Source: Entophlyctis helioformis
Lineage: Eukaryota > Chytridiomycota > Chytridiomycetes > Chytridiales > Chytriomycetaceae
Direction of reading: 5' to 3'
Assembly: GCA_025526915.1 (NCBI GenBank)
Contig: JAHLKH010000095.1
Location: 1 to 64,000 of the forward strand
Length of the DNA: 64,000 nt
Shown: positions 48,243-60,215 of the stretch, piece after piece
Layout: each line of letters starts with the position of its first letter
How positions within the stretch are numbered: position 1 is the first letter of the stretch
Made by a program: the position numbers and the translations under genes
The notes under the pieces: generated by a model
Told to the model about the DNA's origin: nothing
The model's database searches: none
Seen by the model: only the letters and a program-made list of their open reading frames with translations

Positions 48243-48529
48243 GTATGTGTGTATGGGATGCGTGGACGTCTATGTTGCGGGCAAACCGAGGAAACGCTCG
48301 TTGTTGTTGCAAGCAAGACTCGACCGACATTTGATCACTGACCGGAGGTGGCCCTGACGCGCTTCGACGAATCTCGGTGGCGTATTTATCGAAAAGCGGA
48401 GTTGCGGAACCAGGAAAACTCCGACAAGCGTCCAGGCCTGACCCAGCCGGCCACCAAACGGCATGCTTCCCAACGCGACGACCCGCCACGTCACCTTATC
48501 TCCTCTCTCCTCGTCAAAAGAATTCTCTA

Positions 48530-50727
48530 ATGCGCGACAATCTCTCGGACAGCCAGAACCGTCCGTTTGGCCAGCAGGCAGCGGATATGTCCGTGCTTGG
48601 TTGCATCTCATGGATCGCCCGCTTCTGGATCTTCTTTCTGGCAAGTGGCAGGCCGGAAACCCTTTGCCACTGCCCATGTTCCAGCATCGCGCCAGCCACA
48701 ACGGCTGTAAAGCACAGCTCGAGTGATGGAAGAGCGCGTGTGAATGGCCCGGCTAGTGCTATTTTATGCATCTCTGTCGCGTCTTGGTCAGCCATGAGCA
48801 CCAACACGATTGCGTTGTTGGTAACTGGTCTATCGCGGCATGTGCAGCCAATACTGACTACAACAGCACCCCGATCCGTTCATAGGCTCCCATCATCTTG
48901 CCGGCAGTCGCGTTGGTTTCGATGCTCTACTACCTGCTTCGCCTTCTGGAATACCATGTCCTCGTCAAGCTGGCGTTCGCAATGAGTCCAATCGTGTTTT
49001 GGATGGCCATCTTCTTTCTTCACTCCGACTTTTCGTTTACAACACACATGTACATGCCGTACTCGCCAGAGGCACACGGTCGCCGCTCCATGCTTGCCGT
49101 CTCGATCATCTTAAACCGATGGATCCTGCTGCCCATTCTCGTCTTTGTCATTGTTCCGAAAGCGTCCTTGTCGCTTGGAGCTTTCCTTGCCATCGGGCCG
49201 TTCACAGCTTGGCCTGGGTAAGAGCGCCAATGCATGATCACAAGCGCGGTGTAAACTGACGCGCTTCTTCAATGGCATGGAATGCTCAGGTCGCTTATAT
49301 CGTACTATGTGTCCAACACAGACCATCTCAAAAAGACTCTTCTCCGCGTACTAGCAACGCTCGTCTTCAATACCAACGTCGTCGTCATGAGCCAAGTGCG
49401 GCTATGGTCGCTTGTAGCGTCGCTGGCCATGTCTGATCTAGTGGCCAAGATCGACTTTTTCCATTCGGCGCCGATCGTCGTGGCAGCCATCCGACTCGTG
49501 TTCTTCAACTTTGTCCGGACTGGCTTGCGCTGGGGGTTCTTGCGGCTCAACCGCAACGAAGAGAAGCGAGCCGAGATCAAGCGACGCGCGTCAGTTCGGC
49601 CCGAAGAGACGGCTGGAAACCACGGCAAAGGCGGCAAGGAGGGCAAGGAAATCGAGGCAACTGAACTCGAGTCGGCAGCAAGTAACCAGCCTGATCCGGA
49701 CGACGATCACGAGACGGTCCTGAAAGACGAAAAGGCGGATCTCATGTTCTTCTCTGGTTGGTCATTTCGTGCCTTGCTCCCGAGCGGAGGTGTTAAGCCA
49801 GAGACTGATCCCGTGTGTTTGGCAACAGCCGTGATCCTGCTGTTTGCCAACTACTCGGTCGTTGGATGGCACCACTTCTTCCGCACACAGTCGTTTTCAG
49901 AGTTCTTGACAGCCACGCTGCTGAGCGGCGGGTTCGATGTTGCATGGCAGGCCGTGCAAGCATACCGGGTGTACCTCAGAAAGGACTCGCTTGCTGTCCG
50001 CAGCAATCAAGTCACGGACGAATTTGATAGCGACCTTGCAACCAAGCCACCGACTCGTGCCACTTCAACCGTTGATCTGGACGATTCGCAAACAGCGCCT
50101 GTGCTCGCCCAATCCTTAAAACTGTCGATGCTGCGGGCATTTCCAAAGAGGCTGTCCACCATCCGATTTGAAGCTCCGCAGAGCTATTCACATCCGCACG
50201 AGGCCTCCATGCTGCAGATTATGCCCATATCGCGCAAACCCGCCACAGAACAATACCTAGGAGCACATGATCGCACTCAAGGTCGCCGCACAAGCCAAGC
50301 CGTCCCATTCAGGAGCGAGTTGCTCAAACTGCGCAAGCGGTGCCGCCGTATGGCGGTCGCCATCCGCTTTGATGCATGCACAACCATCATCGCTCTTGCA
50401 TCGGCATACGCGTACGTTCTCATCTTCATCTCGCCGCAGCCAGCATACAACCAATGCAACAACAGCTTGTACATGGACTCCATCTCGGTCACGTCGCGGT
50501 TCTTCCTCGCATTAGGAGTCCACATCGCCATGTACTCGGCGCTGTTTCTTGGCCTCAAGCTAACGTCCGTCATCCCCATCAGCTTCTCCAAGACGATCTG
50601 GCCAAACTTTATCCAAGGCAGCATTTGCTCAGCTTTTTTCGTTGTGTCTGTTGGATCATGGTCCATGGCATACGAGCGCGGGTTACTGTTCCACCGTGCG
50701 TGTGGGATTGATGCCCTGGTGGAATGA
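48530..50727 (+). CDS. Multi-span membrane protein of unknown function, paralogue 1
   Basis: Predicted 686 aa. Exons 48530-48820, 48886-49217, 49290-50727 (phases 0 and 2). Hydrophobic helices: TIALLAPIILPAVALVSML, KLAFAMSPIVFWMAIFFL, SMLAVSIILNRWILLPILVF, SLSLGAFLAIGPF, then more near residues 215-250, 365-400, 565-590 and 610-660. Hydrophilic loops contain a charged, lysine/glutamate-rich block (about residues 310-350). FSEFLTATLLSGGFDVAWQA matches SAEFFATILGSIAFDWLFRF of the gene at 61989-64000, so the two are paralogues. No known family was recognised. The first exon is open throughout but its start ATG at 48530 is not otherwise supported. Confidence 0.75.
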
Positions 50728-51031
50728 ATACACAGGTAGTTTGACTACTTTTGGCTCTCGATCGAAAGCTGCATGGCTGTGGCGCTCAGTGTTGCATGAC
50801 CATCCGCTTGCACCGCGTGAACAAGGTCGCGTGATGACGGACATCGTGTGACCGTTTGAGATGGTGAGCATCGCGGAGGGGGGGGGGGGGGGGGGTAATT
50901 GATTTCGTTCCCATAGAAAACCTTGCGCCGGCACCTGATTGGCCGGCTGGTTTGCCTCGAATTTTGTTCAATTTGGCATCCAATTTCCAATCTTTTTGAA
51001 TCCAATTTCATATTCTTGTCCGAATTCCCAG

Positions 51032-51715
51032 TCACTCTGAGCAGCCTACAGTCGATGCCTTCTCAAGTCGTGGTTGCTTTGACGCTGGCTTGTGGACTGC
51101 TGAGCCTGTCCAAGGGGCAGCAGTTGGTTGCGTGTTGGTAATGACACCAAGGACTGTCCTGCCATTGCCTGTTGCAGCTGTTGGCCTTCTGCGTCCAGGC
51201 GGCGCTCTTGTGCGTGCTGCTGAGGCGGCCTGCTGCAATGTCCGAACGACCGACGTCACAGCCAACACAGACGCACTGGCATCTGCTGCTGCTCTCTTCC
51301 GCTTGCTTGGTGCTCTTTGGCGGCTGGCTGTTGGCGTGGCAGCTACAGCAACGGCTGGCTGTCCAGGCTCGTCCGCAACGTCCTTGTCGTCGTCAAGATT
51401 GTCAAGGCACACAGTGTCAACAGAGTCGCAACTGTTGACAGCCATCACACAAGAGGCAGACGAGCTCACCAACGAGGACATGGATGGATCACTCGGCGTA
51501 TCGTTGAGCTGCCGCGTATCGTCGAGCTGCTGTAAGGCATCGCGCTTGGCTTGGTCTGACTTTGAGAACTGTCGAGGCGATACACAGAGAATGCCTGCAG
51601 CAATCTGCTCACACATGTCAACCTCTGTCCTGGCTGCCTTGGTGTAGACAGCAAGGTCACAGCGACGAGTGTCTTTGCAACAGCCAGCAGCGCAGATAAT
51701 CAGCAAGTCTTGCAT
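51032..51715 (-). CDS. Hypothetical protein, 227 aa
   Basis: Uninterrupted ATG-initiated frame with balanced composition: a Cys-rich start (IICAAGCCKDTRRC), an acidic block DNLDDDKDVADE and a basic RAPSKRKRAAADA that could be a nuclear signal. No family recognised; could be part of the accessory segment or a chance frame. Confidence 0.35.
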   Translation of the reverse strand: MQDLLIICAAGCCKDTRRCDLAVYTKAARTEVDMCEQIAAGILCVSPRQFSKSDQAKRDALQQLDDTRQLNDTPSDPSMSSLVSSSASCVMAVNSCDSVDTVCLDNLDDDKDVADEPGQPAVAVAATPTASRQRAPSKRKRAAADASASVLAVTSVVRTLQQAASAARTRAPPGRRRPTAATGNGRTVLGVITNTQPTAAPWTGSAVHKPASKQPRLEKASTVGCSE

Positions 51716-52927
51716 TCAAGGCACGATGCCGTCGCACCCCGTCATCCACAGCCAACAGCCACGCCCACCTGACTTGTCAGCATGCCCGCGAATGCAATGA
51801 CGAGCAGCATGCACAGTCTCGGTCAACAACAAAGGGCTGATCGACTGCAGGCTGCAAAGAACAAGTCGTCTCAGACCTGCTGGCGACTGAAGTCAACAGC
51901 ATCCAAAGTCGGCAATGAAGACACCGTGCCCAAGGAGAAACTCGCCTTGCACCATCATCACAAGAAAGTGCGACACATTTGTGAGATCTGGGATGACTAC
52001 TCGGTCAAAGATTGGAGGGTTGTCATGGTGTTGGTTGGCAATCTCTGTTCCAAGGAGCCAGATAGCAATATGGCGCATCTCAGTACTGCTCAGAGCACAA
52101 AGGAGGGCTGGGCATCAGGCTGGAGGTATTCACACGGATGAGATCTAGCAATTCCATGCGCACTTGGTGATTCCAACTGCGGCATGGACCCTATGAACAA
52201 GGCTGGATGGGCAACCAGTGCTGTGGCTGCCATGCCAACACCCAAACCCCGTGGAGCATCAAGCAAGCCTTTGGTTGCTCATTCAACCAAGGCATCCAGG
52301 TCTGCTGTGGTGCGGTTGTCTCTGCAGCATGCAAAAGAGTGCCGGCTGGATGCAAACAGGCGCCAGCTGAGACTGCCACAGGCAGGAGACCCTTGGTGTG
52401 CCGCCCAGTGGCCATCAAGCCACCACCTCCAAGAGGGCTGCATCAACGCCGTCTGTTCACTGATCAGAGTGACTGTGTATCCATGAATATTCAAGTTGAG
52501 TTTGGTGTCAACTGATCAGATATCAAGGCGAGCCAGCTGCGCATGCTCATCGACAAGAGCACACGCCTCGTGCCAGACTCACCGCCGAGGCCAGCTTGCC
52601 ATCCACGACTGCGCTTGTGGAGGATGAGGCATGGTGATCTTTTGCAATCAACACTCCAGATCAACGCGTTCATGTGCCTGGGTCGCGTTTTGGTGATGCG
52701 CCACTGATCATGAATCAAACATTGCAAATCTCAGACACACAGATGTGATCATCTGTGGCAGTCGCAACAACACGGCCGCTGTGTTTGTCATAAAGAGAGC
52801 GGTTGGCCCGTCTGTGGTTGCTCGACCATCCACATACACTGATACATTTTTGACGAGACTCCCTGTCGCTCATTGCCCTCTTCAGCACACCCTTGCCGTC
52901 CATAACGCAACCCCATACACGCACAAC

Positions 52928-52931
<4 letters not shown>

Positions 52932-52961
<30 letters not shown>
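52932..52961. repeat. (CA)n microsatellite
   Basis: About 15 CA repeats followed by degenerate CGCACA units up to about 53035. Confidence 0.95.
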
Positions 52962-52963
<2 letters not shown>

Positions 52964-53045
52964 GCGCACGCCGCACAATCACGCACGCACAACCACGCAC
53001 ACGCACAACCACGCACACGCACAACCGCGCACACGCGAGCACGAC

Positions 53046-55901
53046 ATGGGGGTCCCTGCGGTTGTTTCGTGCGCGGTGGAGAATGGCGGCGGCAGCGTAC
53101 ACAAGGACGTGCCCTGGTCCTTGGTGTCAAAGCTTGTGCTTGGCAGCGCACGACTGTCACAAGATCCAAGCGACACCAACACGGCCACACCCAGCCACTG
53201 CGGCGCTTTCCTTGTCGATGTGATGAGTGTGTGTTTTCCGCACTTCAGGAGAGGAGGGTCCGATCACCCGTTGTCAAAGGCCGAGTGGATACCGATCCTC
53301 AAGCCGGTACTCAGCTCGTTCACGGACAAGTTTGGCCCCGAGTACGCCTACATGTTCCACGTTGACGGCAGGCTCGGCGACTCTGGGATTAAGATTGTCC
53401 ACAACGGCCGTGCGATCAAGGTCCTGAATGCGGTGGGCACAGTTCTACGGTGTATTCGCAGACGCCGCAAACGCAAGAGATACAAGCGCTTATCCAAGTA
53501 TGTCCACTTTGTCCTGCCGCATCAAGGCGATTCTAACTCTCAGTCAATGATCCAGGAAAGAGAAGCGTGCGCTGCTGCTCTCGTTCACGCTCACGCACAA
53601 TGACAAGCAGCTGATTTACGAGGCGATCGCGGAGATCTTCAGTTCTGAGCCGCGGCGTGCAGTATGCTGGTGCAAGCACGAAGCGGACGTTTGCATTGCC
53701 CGCCATGTAGCCTACCATGCAAGCAAGCCAAGGTATAGATCGCCATGGCAACTGTCTGTTTTGATTGACGGCTAACAGTCTTTGTCTGCAGCAGCAACAT
53801 TCCCATTGCCGTCATTTGTAACGACTCTGATCTCGTGGCACACTGTGCTGGACGTTGTCCTGTCATCATGATGTCCACGCGGAACGCGGAGGCCACCAAC
53901 CTGCGGTCTTTCAACCATTCAGGCATTGTATCTCTTGCGTCTGCCCTCGGAGTATACGAGTTCCCTGGAGCTTGCCAACTTGTGGTTGCGTTGAGCAAGA
54001 GTGACTATTTCGATTGCTACGGGCGTGGTGCGTGCGATTCCTGTCTTGATGCTCTGTATTGTCGTCCAAACTGTGGTGTTGACTAACACGTGTTGCTACT
54101 CACATTGTCTTGCAGGTCTGCGCACTGCCGTCAACACCGTCAACAGGTACGTCGAGGAGGCAGCGCGCAAGAGGAATATCACGCCGGAGGAGTTCTGTGC
54201 CCTGCTCCACACCCCCAAGATTGCCAGCGACTTCAAGAAGGATGTCAGGGCCGCCTACTCTGACGAGTTGTTGGCGATCGGAGGCGAGGACCTCGTCAAG
54301 TCGTTCCTCAATGCCTTCTCCGTTTTCGTGTACCACGACGAGTCGGGAAACATGCCAGCCAGTTCAAAGCCCCAAGCAGCAACAACGGTCAATCTGGCGA
54401 TGTGCAAGGGCAGAGGCAAGTCATTGCATGACTGGCCAAGCACGTGGCACTGTAGATGCATTTGCATGCATAGCACCATACTGACCATCCATTGCTACGT
54501 GGCAATGACAGCAGCCAGGCTGCCAACACGACCGCCGCGGCTCAACCAAGGTACGCATGCATGCATCTCTTGAAGTCTCTCACATTGCTGACTCTGCGTT
54601 CCTGTCTTTGATGTCATTGTTGGATCGCGATGCAGATGCTCATCTGCTGGCTGCCTCCTTGTACACTCCAAGTGGCAAGAACGCAATCCTGACTCCGACA
54701 TTGTGCACCTGACGCAGAAGGATATCGACGGGCACCTCGACAAGATTGTCAACAACGGCGAAATGGCCACAACTTTTTACGAGGTCAAGCGATGTCCGAT
54801 TGCATTCGACTGCATTGTCAAGCACGTGCCAGGTTACCTTGCTCGCAACCCCGATGGAGTCGCGGGCCGAGATATTCTAGCCAAGATCAGCAGGACAGCA
54901 AGTGCGCAGCTGTTGGAGCTTGTCTGTGAGCAATCCCTTTTACCGACAGTACGCGCAGAGCTTGGTCGACTTGATCGGCTTGTTTGGGACACACATGTAC
55001 GTTGCAGCATGACTTGGATGCATGTGCATATCTCACCTTGAACTGTCTAACTCAATCCACTTGCATTGGACAGGGCGCAGCTCGGAGGTTGAAGGTGCAG
55101 CTGGGCAAAATTGTGAATCCTTGCTGCGTATCCTTTCAGGATATTTCAACTCCACGTACGTTTGGCTTGCATTGGAATGACTCGACGCCATGTACTGACA
55201 ACACCTTCTATGCTGAATGTGATACTCAAGAACCAATAACGCAGCCAGGCACGCAGAAAGGCAAGCAAAAGCCCAAGCAGAAAGGCAAGCAGAAAGGCAA
55301 GGTCATCAAGCAGGACGATCCCCAGAAATCCTTGGCCGAGATCCACAGAAAGGCCACCGAACGGCTGAACGACCTGAAATCTCGCACGGATGGCGAATCA
55401 GTGACACTTGTCGAGCAGCTGAACGAGGCCATCAAACTGCTAGAGTCGATCATCAAGGAAGCCTCGGTGCGTCTTCATCTTGACTGTCTGTGTGTGCATG
55501 TACTGACTTGTCGCGATCACTCATTTCTCCAATTGGCAGGAGGCTCGGCCTCCAAAGCGGCGCAAGCGGCGTAAGCGACCACAGCCATCTGTTGACGCTC
55601 AGGCAGAAGAAGTACAGCCCGTGGTCTTTTCTCTCAATCGACATTTAGACACCAAGACGACGGTTAGTTCTGATGTACCATTGGTGCTTGCATATGCATT
55701 GTGTGCACTCGGAATGCATTGCTCATGCTGCATCCAACCTCCACAGCCACGACTTCAATTCACAAAGAAGCAGGAGGCCGCGCTCATGAAGAGAAGCACA
55801 TTGCAAGCTGCAAAGGCTGCGACACTGAAGGCCATCAAGGCCAACAAGGGAAAGTCGAGCCGGTTTGCCCGTAGTAGTTTGCCTGGTGGCACGAGACAGG
55901 G
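53046..55901 (+). CDS. XPG/FEN1-type nuclease module (5' part of a probable nuclease-Fanzor gene)
   Basis: Exons 53046-53497, 53556-53732, 53792-54027, 54116-54419, 54636-54996, 55074-55155, 55231-55466, 55540-55662, 55747-55901, all in phase, no stop. The acidic residues of the FEN1/XPG superfamily occur in order: start MGVPAVV, LVDVMS, MFHVDGR, KHEADVCIAR (EAEA position), VICNDSDLVAH and VVALSKSDYF (LSGxDY position). This predicts a structure-specific 5' nuclease. A helical region (RYVEEAARKRNITPEEF) and a 300-residue unrecognised part follow, then lysine-rich and PPKRRKRRKRP stretches that may be nuclear signals. Donors at 54420 and 55156 are less certain. The last donor (55902) continues in phase into exon 10 of the Fanzor module, so this may be one protein. 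Confidence 0.7.
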
Positions 55902-55963
55902 GTAAGTGATGTATGCTGTGCCATTAGCCTTGAGTGCTCTTGCTGACATGCGTGTTTTGGCAG

Positions 55964-58900
55964 AATCGTGCGTCGCTCACGATGGGCACTACATCTGCTG
56001 ATTCGAAAGCTGGGTCGCATTGTTACAGGGCCACTCATGTCGCTCTCTGCGGCGATCGGCAGCAATGATCAACAAACGGCAGAGCAAGCAACCAATCAAC
56101 CTGCTGTGGATGCGCCAGATCAGCCTGCCGTGGACGAGCCTGATCATCGTGGCGCGAGAGTGCTGCTTGAGGTACGATTTAGGATCGCCATTCTGCCTGC
56201 ATGCATGGCTTTGCATGTACTGACTCAGAGGTTGGCGTGGTGCGCAGAAAATGTTGTCGGGCAATCCAGGAAGCGCCAAGGTCTATGGCATCGAAGCCAG
56301 GAAGACGCCAAAGATATGGACGCGGCGTCTGATCATCGAGGACACATTCGTAAAGGTGTACTCATTCATCGTCGGTGTTCGGCATGCTGGGTTCGTCGTG
56401 ATTGGCGCCATCGTCGAAGAGCTGCTTGATCTCAGCCCAGATGCGCCGCTTCCGCCCAAGTACCACGTGTACAAGTGGCTTGATGGCAAGACGACGCGGT
56501 ATTGTTTCTTGGACCTTGACTTCAAGGGCATCGACGACCTGGGCGACCATGCCAGCATCGACGGCCTCGGCGGCGTGACCAAGGCGGAGCTCTTCTCGGG
56601 TCGATTCACCCTCGGAAAGGACATCACTGCCCGCCTCATGTACGGCTCGAGTTTGTACAATCACAAGAGCAAGAAGCCTCGGTATGGGCATCCGGTGCAA
56701 CTGGCGACGGGTACAAGACTTGAGCGTGTTATGTTTGAGAAGGTCGAGAAGCCCAAGACAGCCGAGGAGTCAAAGGACGCCGAGGACGCCGAGGATGCTG
56801 AGGACGCCGAGGATGCTGAGGACGCCGAGGATGCCGACATTCACGAGCAGCCTGACGATCACGAGCAACCTGACGAGCCTCAGCAGCCTGATCAGCCTGC
56901 AGCAGCAGCACCAACAGTGCCGACATCCAACCAGCTGTTCACGGCACTCATCAACAGCACATCTGGCGGCGAGACAACTGTGGCCTGCATCTTTCGCCAC
57001 CTGTCGTTCATTTTCACCGGCAAGGAGATGGCCAAGCCAGATTTGAAGATGGAGACGATCAATGCATGGGTCGTCACTGTCATGCAGTTGATGATCCACC
57101 GTGCATGGACACGCGGGATGGTGCAGGCCAGTGCGGACAAGATGTACGCGGACAAGAATGGCGCGCAGCAGGCCAACACAATCCAGACGGACATGCAGCA
57201 GGACGTCACGTATCAGGCAGCTCTACCATACCGCCTGGACGACACTCTCTGCGGGAGCGCGACGAATGACATCTTCAACAACCTCGCCAGAGAGGTGAGC
57301 ACCATACTTGCGCGGCACTACATTGCAAGTCAATTCGACCTGGCGGTTGGTGCGGCCATCAAGCTTGCTCCCGGAATGTCTCGCGAGCAGGCGAAAGAGT
57401 TGGTTCAATCCCTGTTCAAGGAAGCCGATGCCGCCAAGGCTGCTGCTGCCACCACCAAGGCTGCTGCTGCCAAAGCCACCGCGCCAAGACCATCGGCGGC
57501 CAAGAGAGGGAGACAAACGAGTGCGGCGTCAAGCACTGAGGACGCCGCGTCAAGCCCGACGCAACCCAAGAGAGCAAGGCGCAAGAGTGCAGCGCCAAAC
57601 CCATCGTCGGCCGGTCTTGACACCACCCCTCCTGCAGCAAGCCACGAGCAGACCGCGTCAAGCTCATTGTCAGCCACTGACAAGAGCGGCGCGACCAAAA
57701 AGGCATGCGGCAAGAAGCCGGCCACCAAGGATGCCGCAAGGAACAAGAGCACTGTCGTGACCCCGCCAGCATTGCACAAGCTCGTGGCCATCATACGCAA
57801 CATGTCGCTGTCGACTGTTGGACGCTTCAAGCAGCTGCGCGATCTCGCTGGAAGAGAGAGCATCAAGCTCTGTCCTCAAGCGGCAAGTCGTGATCCCTTT
57901 GTTCTGATCACCGAAACCGTCCTCTTCTGGGCGGTTATGGGGCTGAAAAGGGATCGCACCAGCAAGTCACAAGATCCCGTCTTGCGAGCATTGAGATCGG
58001 AGCTTCTTGCTGCCATAAGTCAGTCACACTGCCTGTCTATGCCATCTTTTTATGATTTGATGCTAACAATCCACTCGTCTCAAAGAGCCTGGCTGGCTTC
58101 TCAAAGAGCTTGACTGGAAAGACTCGGAGCTTGCTTGCCCAATGACAAGATCGACAAGGCATTCAGTTCAAGTGACGAGCTGTGCGTCATGGATCTCCTG
58201 CTTCCGGGTCTTGCCTCCGATACGCGGCGCTATCAAACGCCAGCACAGGCCAAGTTGCAGATTGACCCAGCCGACACCGCGGCAGAGGCCAGAGCAACTT
58301 CTGATGTGACACAAGAAGCCAAGGCTGACGATCTTCAACTGGACGACAAGCAGTTGGTGGACGTGATCAAGGCCGAGGTTGATGCTCTTCCTCAAGTGCT
58401 ACCAACCAAGTCGGTCAGATTTGGCAGCATCAAGACCGACGGGAAGAGTGTCTTTCAAACTGTTCTGGAGTTTCGCACAAACCGTCCAAAGTCACCTCGC
58501 AGTATGTGGCGTGCTTGGATGCTGTGGTGCACGCATTGATTCTGACCACTGCCTTGCTCTGCAGATCCCAACGCGGCGACTTCAGACGAGCAGCCCAGTC
58601 ACGTTGAGGATGCTGATGACTCTGATTCTGACGATGACTTGGATGATGGCTTGGATGACGATGACTTGGATGATGGCTTGGATGATAGCCTTGATGGCGA
58701 ATGTGAGTTGCTGTGCCAATCCAGACGCACACTTGTTGTCCACACCGACTGACATGCCATCCACAGCCGCCGATCCAGCCGACTCATCAGCCACCAAGCC
58801 ATACACACCCAATCCTGTAAGTCACTTGCATGCCAACCTCGCGCATTGGCGCACATGCATTGCACATCCCCCACTCATGCCATGGCATGACAGGTCAAGT

Positions 58901-60081
58901 GCAACTTTTACGCCTCTCAGCGACTGCCCAATGTTGCTGATGCCAACAAGCTGCTCGCCGACAAGGACTTTGTTCGCGTTGTCAGCTTTGATTGGGGCAA
59001 GCGGTACCTGTTTGGCGCGTCCAGCATGCTTGTCAATGTCAAGGAGGAGACATACACGCTCGAGGCCAACTACGTGCTCTCCTCTGGCGTATTTCATGCT
59101 GAGCGTGACCTTCAGCGGTGGTATGCATGCAATGACTCTGCCACGCGCACTCTTGACCAGATCAACTCACAGTGCCTGCCTCTTGCGCCAGGCTCAACAA
59201 TCGATATGCCAAGGCGACCGACGTCCACGAGGCCATTGCATTCAAGACAGCAAAGCATGCCGATCCAGCCGTCTCAGCAGGCGAGAGAGCCTTTTGGGAT
59301 CTGCGCTGCCATGCATACTGCACGCCATTCCTGAATGCACGGGTACATTTTCTCTGGTTCTGGATGTCCATTGACATGGCCGCCATGCTGCTTGATCGCC
59401 TGCTGATTGCACTGGACGGCATGGCATGACATGGCATTCCACAGAAAGTCAAGGACAAGCGGTTTGCCATGCGCTGCAAGCGCATGTCTGATCGCGGACA
59501 GGCTCTTGAGGGCATCATGAAGCTGGCAGGATCGACCACTAGATATCGCGCATCCGATGCATCTCAAGGCCTCCCTGTCAGCAACCCAGAGAAGGACATT
59601 CCCGTTGTGTGGGCATTTGGCATCGACTTTACAGGCCAAGGTGGCCGGCATGCTGTGTTTGAGAGGTTTCTCATCAGGCATCTGCGGTCGTCTGGATATG
59701 CCTATGTGCGTCTGATGCCATGCCATCCATCCATCCATCTGTGCACCAACTGACACACGATCATGCACACACACACACACACACACACACCACACACACA
59801 CACACACAGATCTACCGCTGCAATGAGAACCTGACCAGCCAGATGTGCCGCAGTGCAAGCAGCGGATCCCATACGAGAACCGCACCAACCTGCGACGCTA
59901 CGAGTGCATACCATGCGAGACCGTCTACCACCGCGATGTGCTTGGAGCCACCAACATCGGAATGGTTGCACTGGAGCATCTGCTCTTTGGACAACGGCCG
60001 CTCTACTTGACGCACACGCCAGTCGATCCGCCTGTCGTCCAGCAGCCTCCAGCACCAGATCCGCCTGTCCCGCAGCTCTAG
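55964..60081 (+). CDS. Fanzor (eukaryotic TnpB/IS605-type RNA-guided nuclease) module, with two frame breaks
   Basis: Exons 55964-56171, 56248-58018, 58086-58501, 58565-58702, 58767-58816, 58894-59120, 59192-59342, 59445-59705, 59810-60081. Before the nuclease core are an acidic EDAEDAED repeat, helical REC-like and Lys/Ala-rich regions, and SVRFGSIKTDGKSVF, a TDG block seen in Fanzors. The split RuvC is complete: RuvC-I VVSFDWGKRYLFGAS (Asp), RuvC-II YRCNENLTSQMC (Glu), zinc ribbon CKQR to RYECIPCETVYH, RuvC-III HRDVLGATNI (Asp). The frame slips at 58138-58140 and at 59848-59849; each looks like one missing C in a C run. Other genes here keep frame, so this may be a decaying copy, or assembly error. 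The Pro-rich tail ends PDPPVPQL. Confidence 0.8.
59766..59808. repeat. (CA)n microsatellite in last Fanzor intron
   Basis: About 20 CA repeats, interrupted once, ending directly in the CACAG acceptor of the last exon. Confidence 0.95.
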
Positions 60082-60215
60082 ACCGCCATCAAGCGACCAG
60101 CCAATCCGCCTGTGACCAGCAGCCCAAGACTCCACAACGCGTCCAGCACCGATCCGCCTGTCGTCCAGCAGCCTCCAGCACCGGATCCGCCTGTCGACCA
60201 GCAGCGTCCAACACG
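60023..60215 (+). repeat. Proline-coding tandem repeat at Fanzor 3' end
   Basis: Units built on GATCCGCCTGTCGTCCAGCA recur at about 60026, 60059, 60107, 60152 and 60185, spanning the stop codon at 60079-60081 and running into the 3' flank. Confidence 0.75.

Larger units (their letters stand above)
50728..53045. other. 2.3-kb region without recognisable conserved gene
   Basis: A run of about 15 G lies near 50878-50895. The rest is ordinary-composition DNA with scattered short open frames, a (CA)n tract at 52932-52961 and a series of CACGCACA-type units just before the XPG-like start. It is the left flank of the nuclease/Fanzor locus, so element ends or the promoter may be here; no terminal inverted repeats were found by eye. 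Confidence 0.5.

Noticed and set aside
51782..52748. Several 75-120 codon frames on both strands
   Set aside because: No family resemblance, no splice partners and no codon or composition signal; left unannotated.
54636..54712. Alternative frame DAHLLAASLYTPSGK at the start of nuclease exon 5
   Set aside because: It meets a stop within 25 codons, whereas the chosen frame stays open for 120 codons and joins the next exon in phase.
55128..55136. GTATCCTTT, a perfect U12 GT-AG donor, inside the XPG-like module
   Set aside because: No CCTTRAC branch with a phase-compatible acceptor follows, and reading through is open; treated as coding chance.
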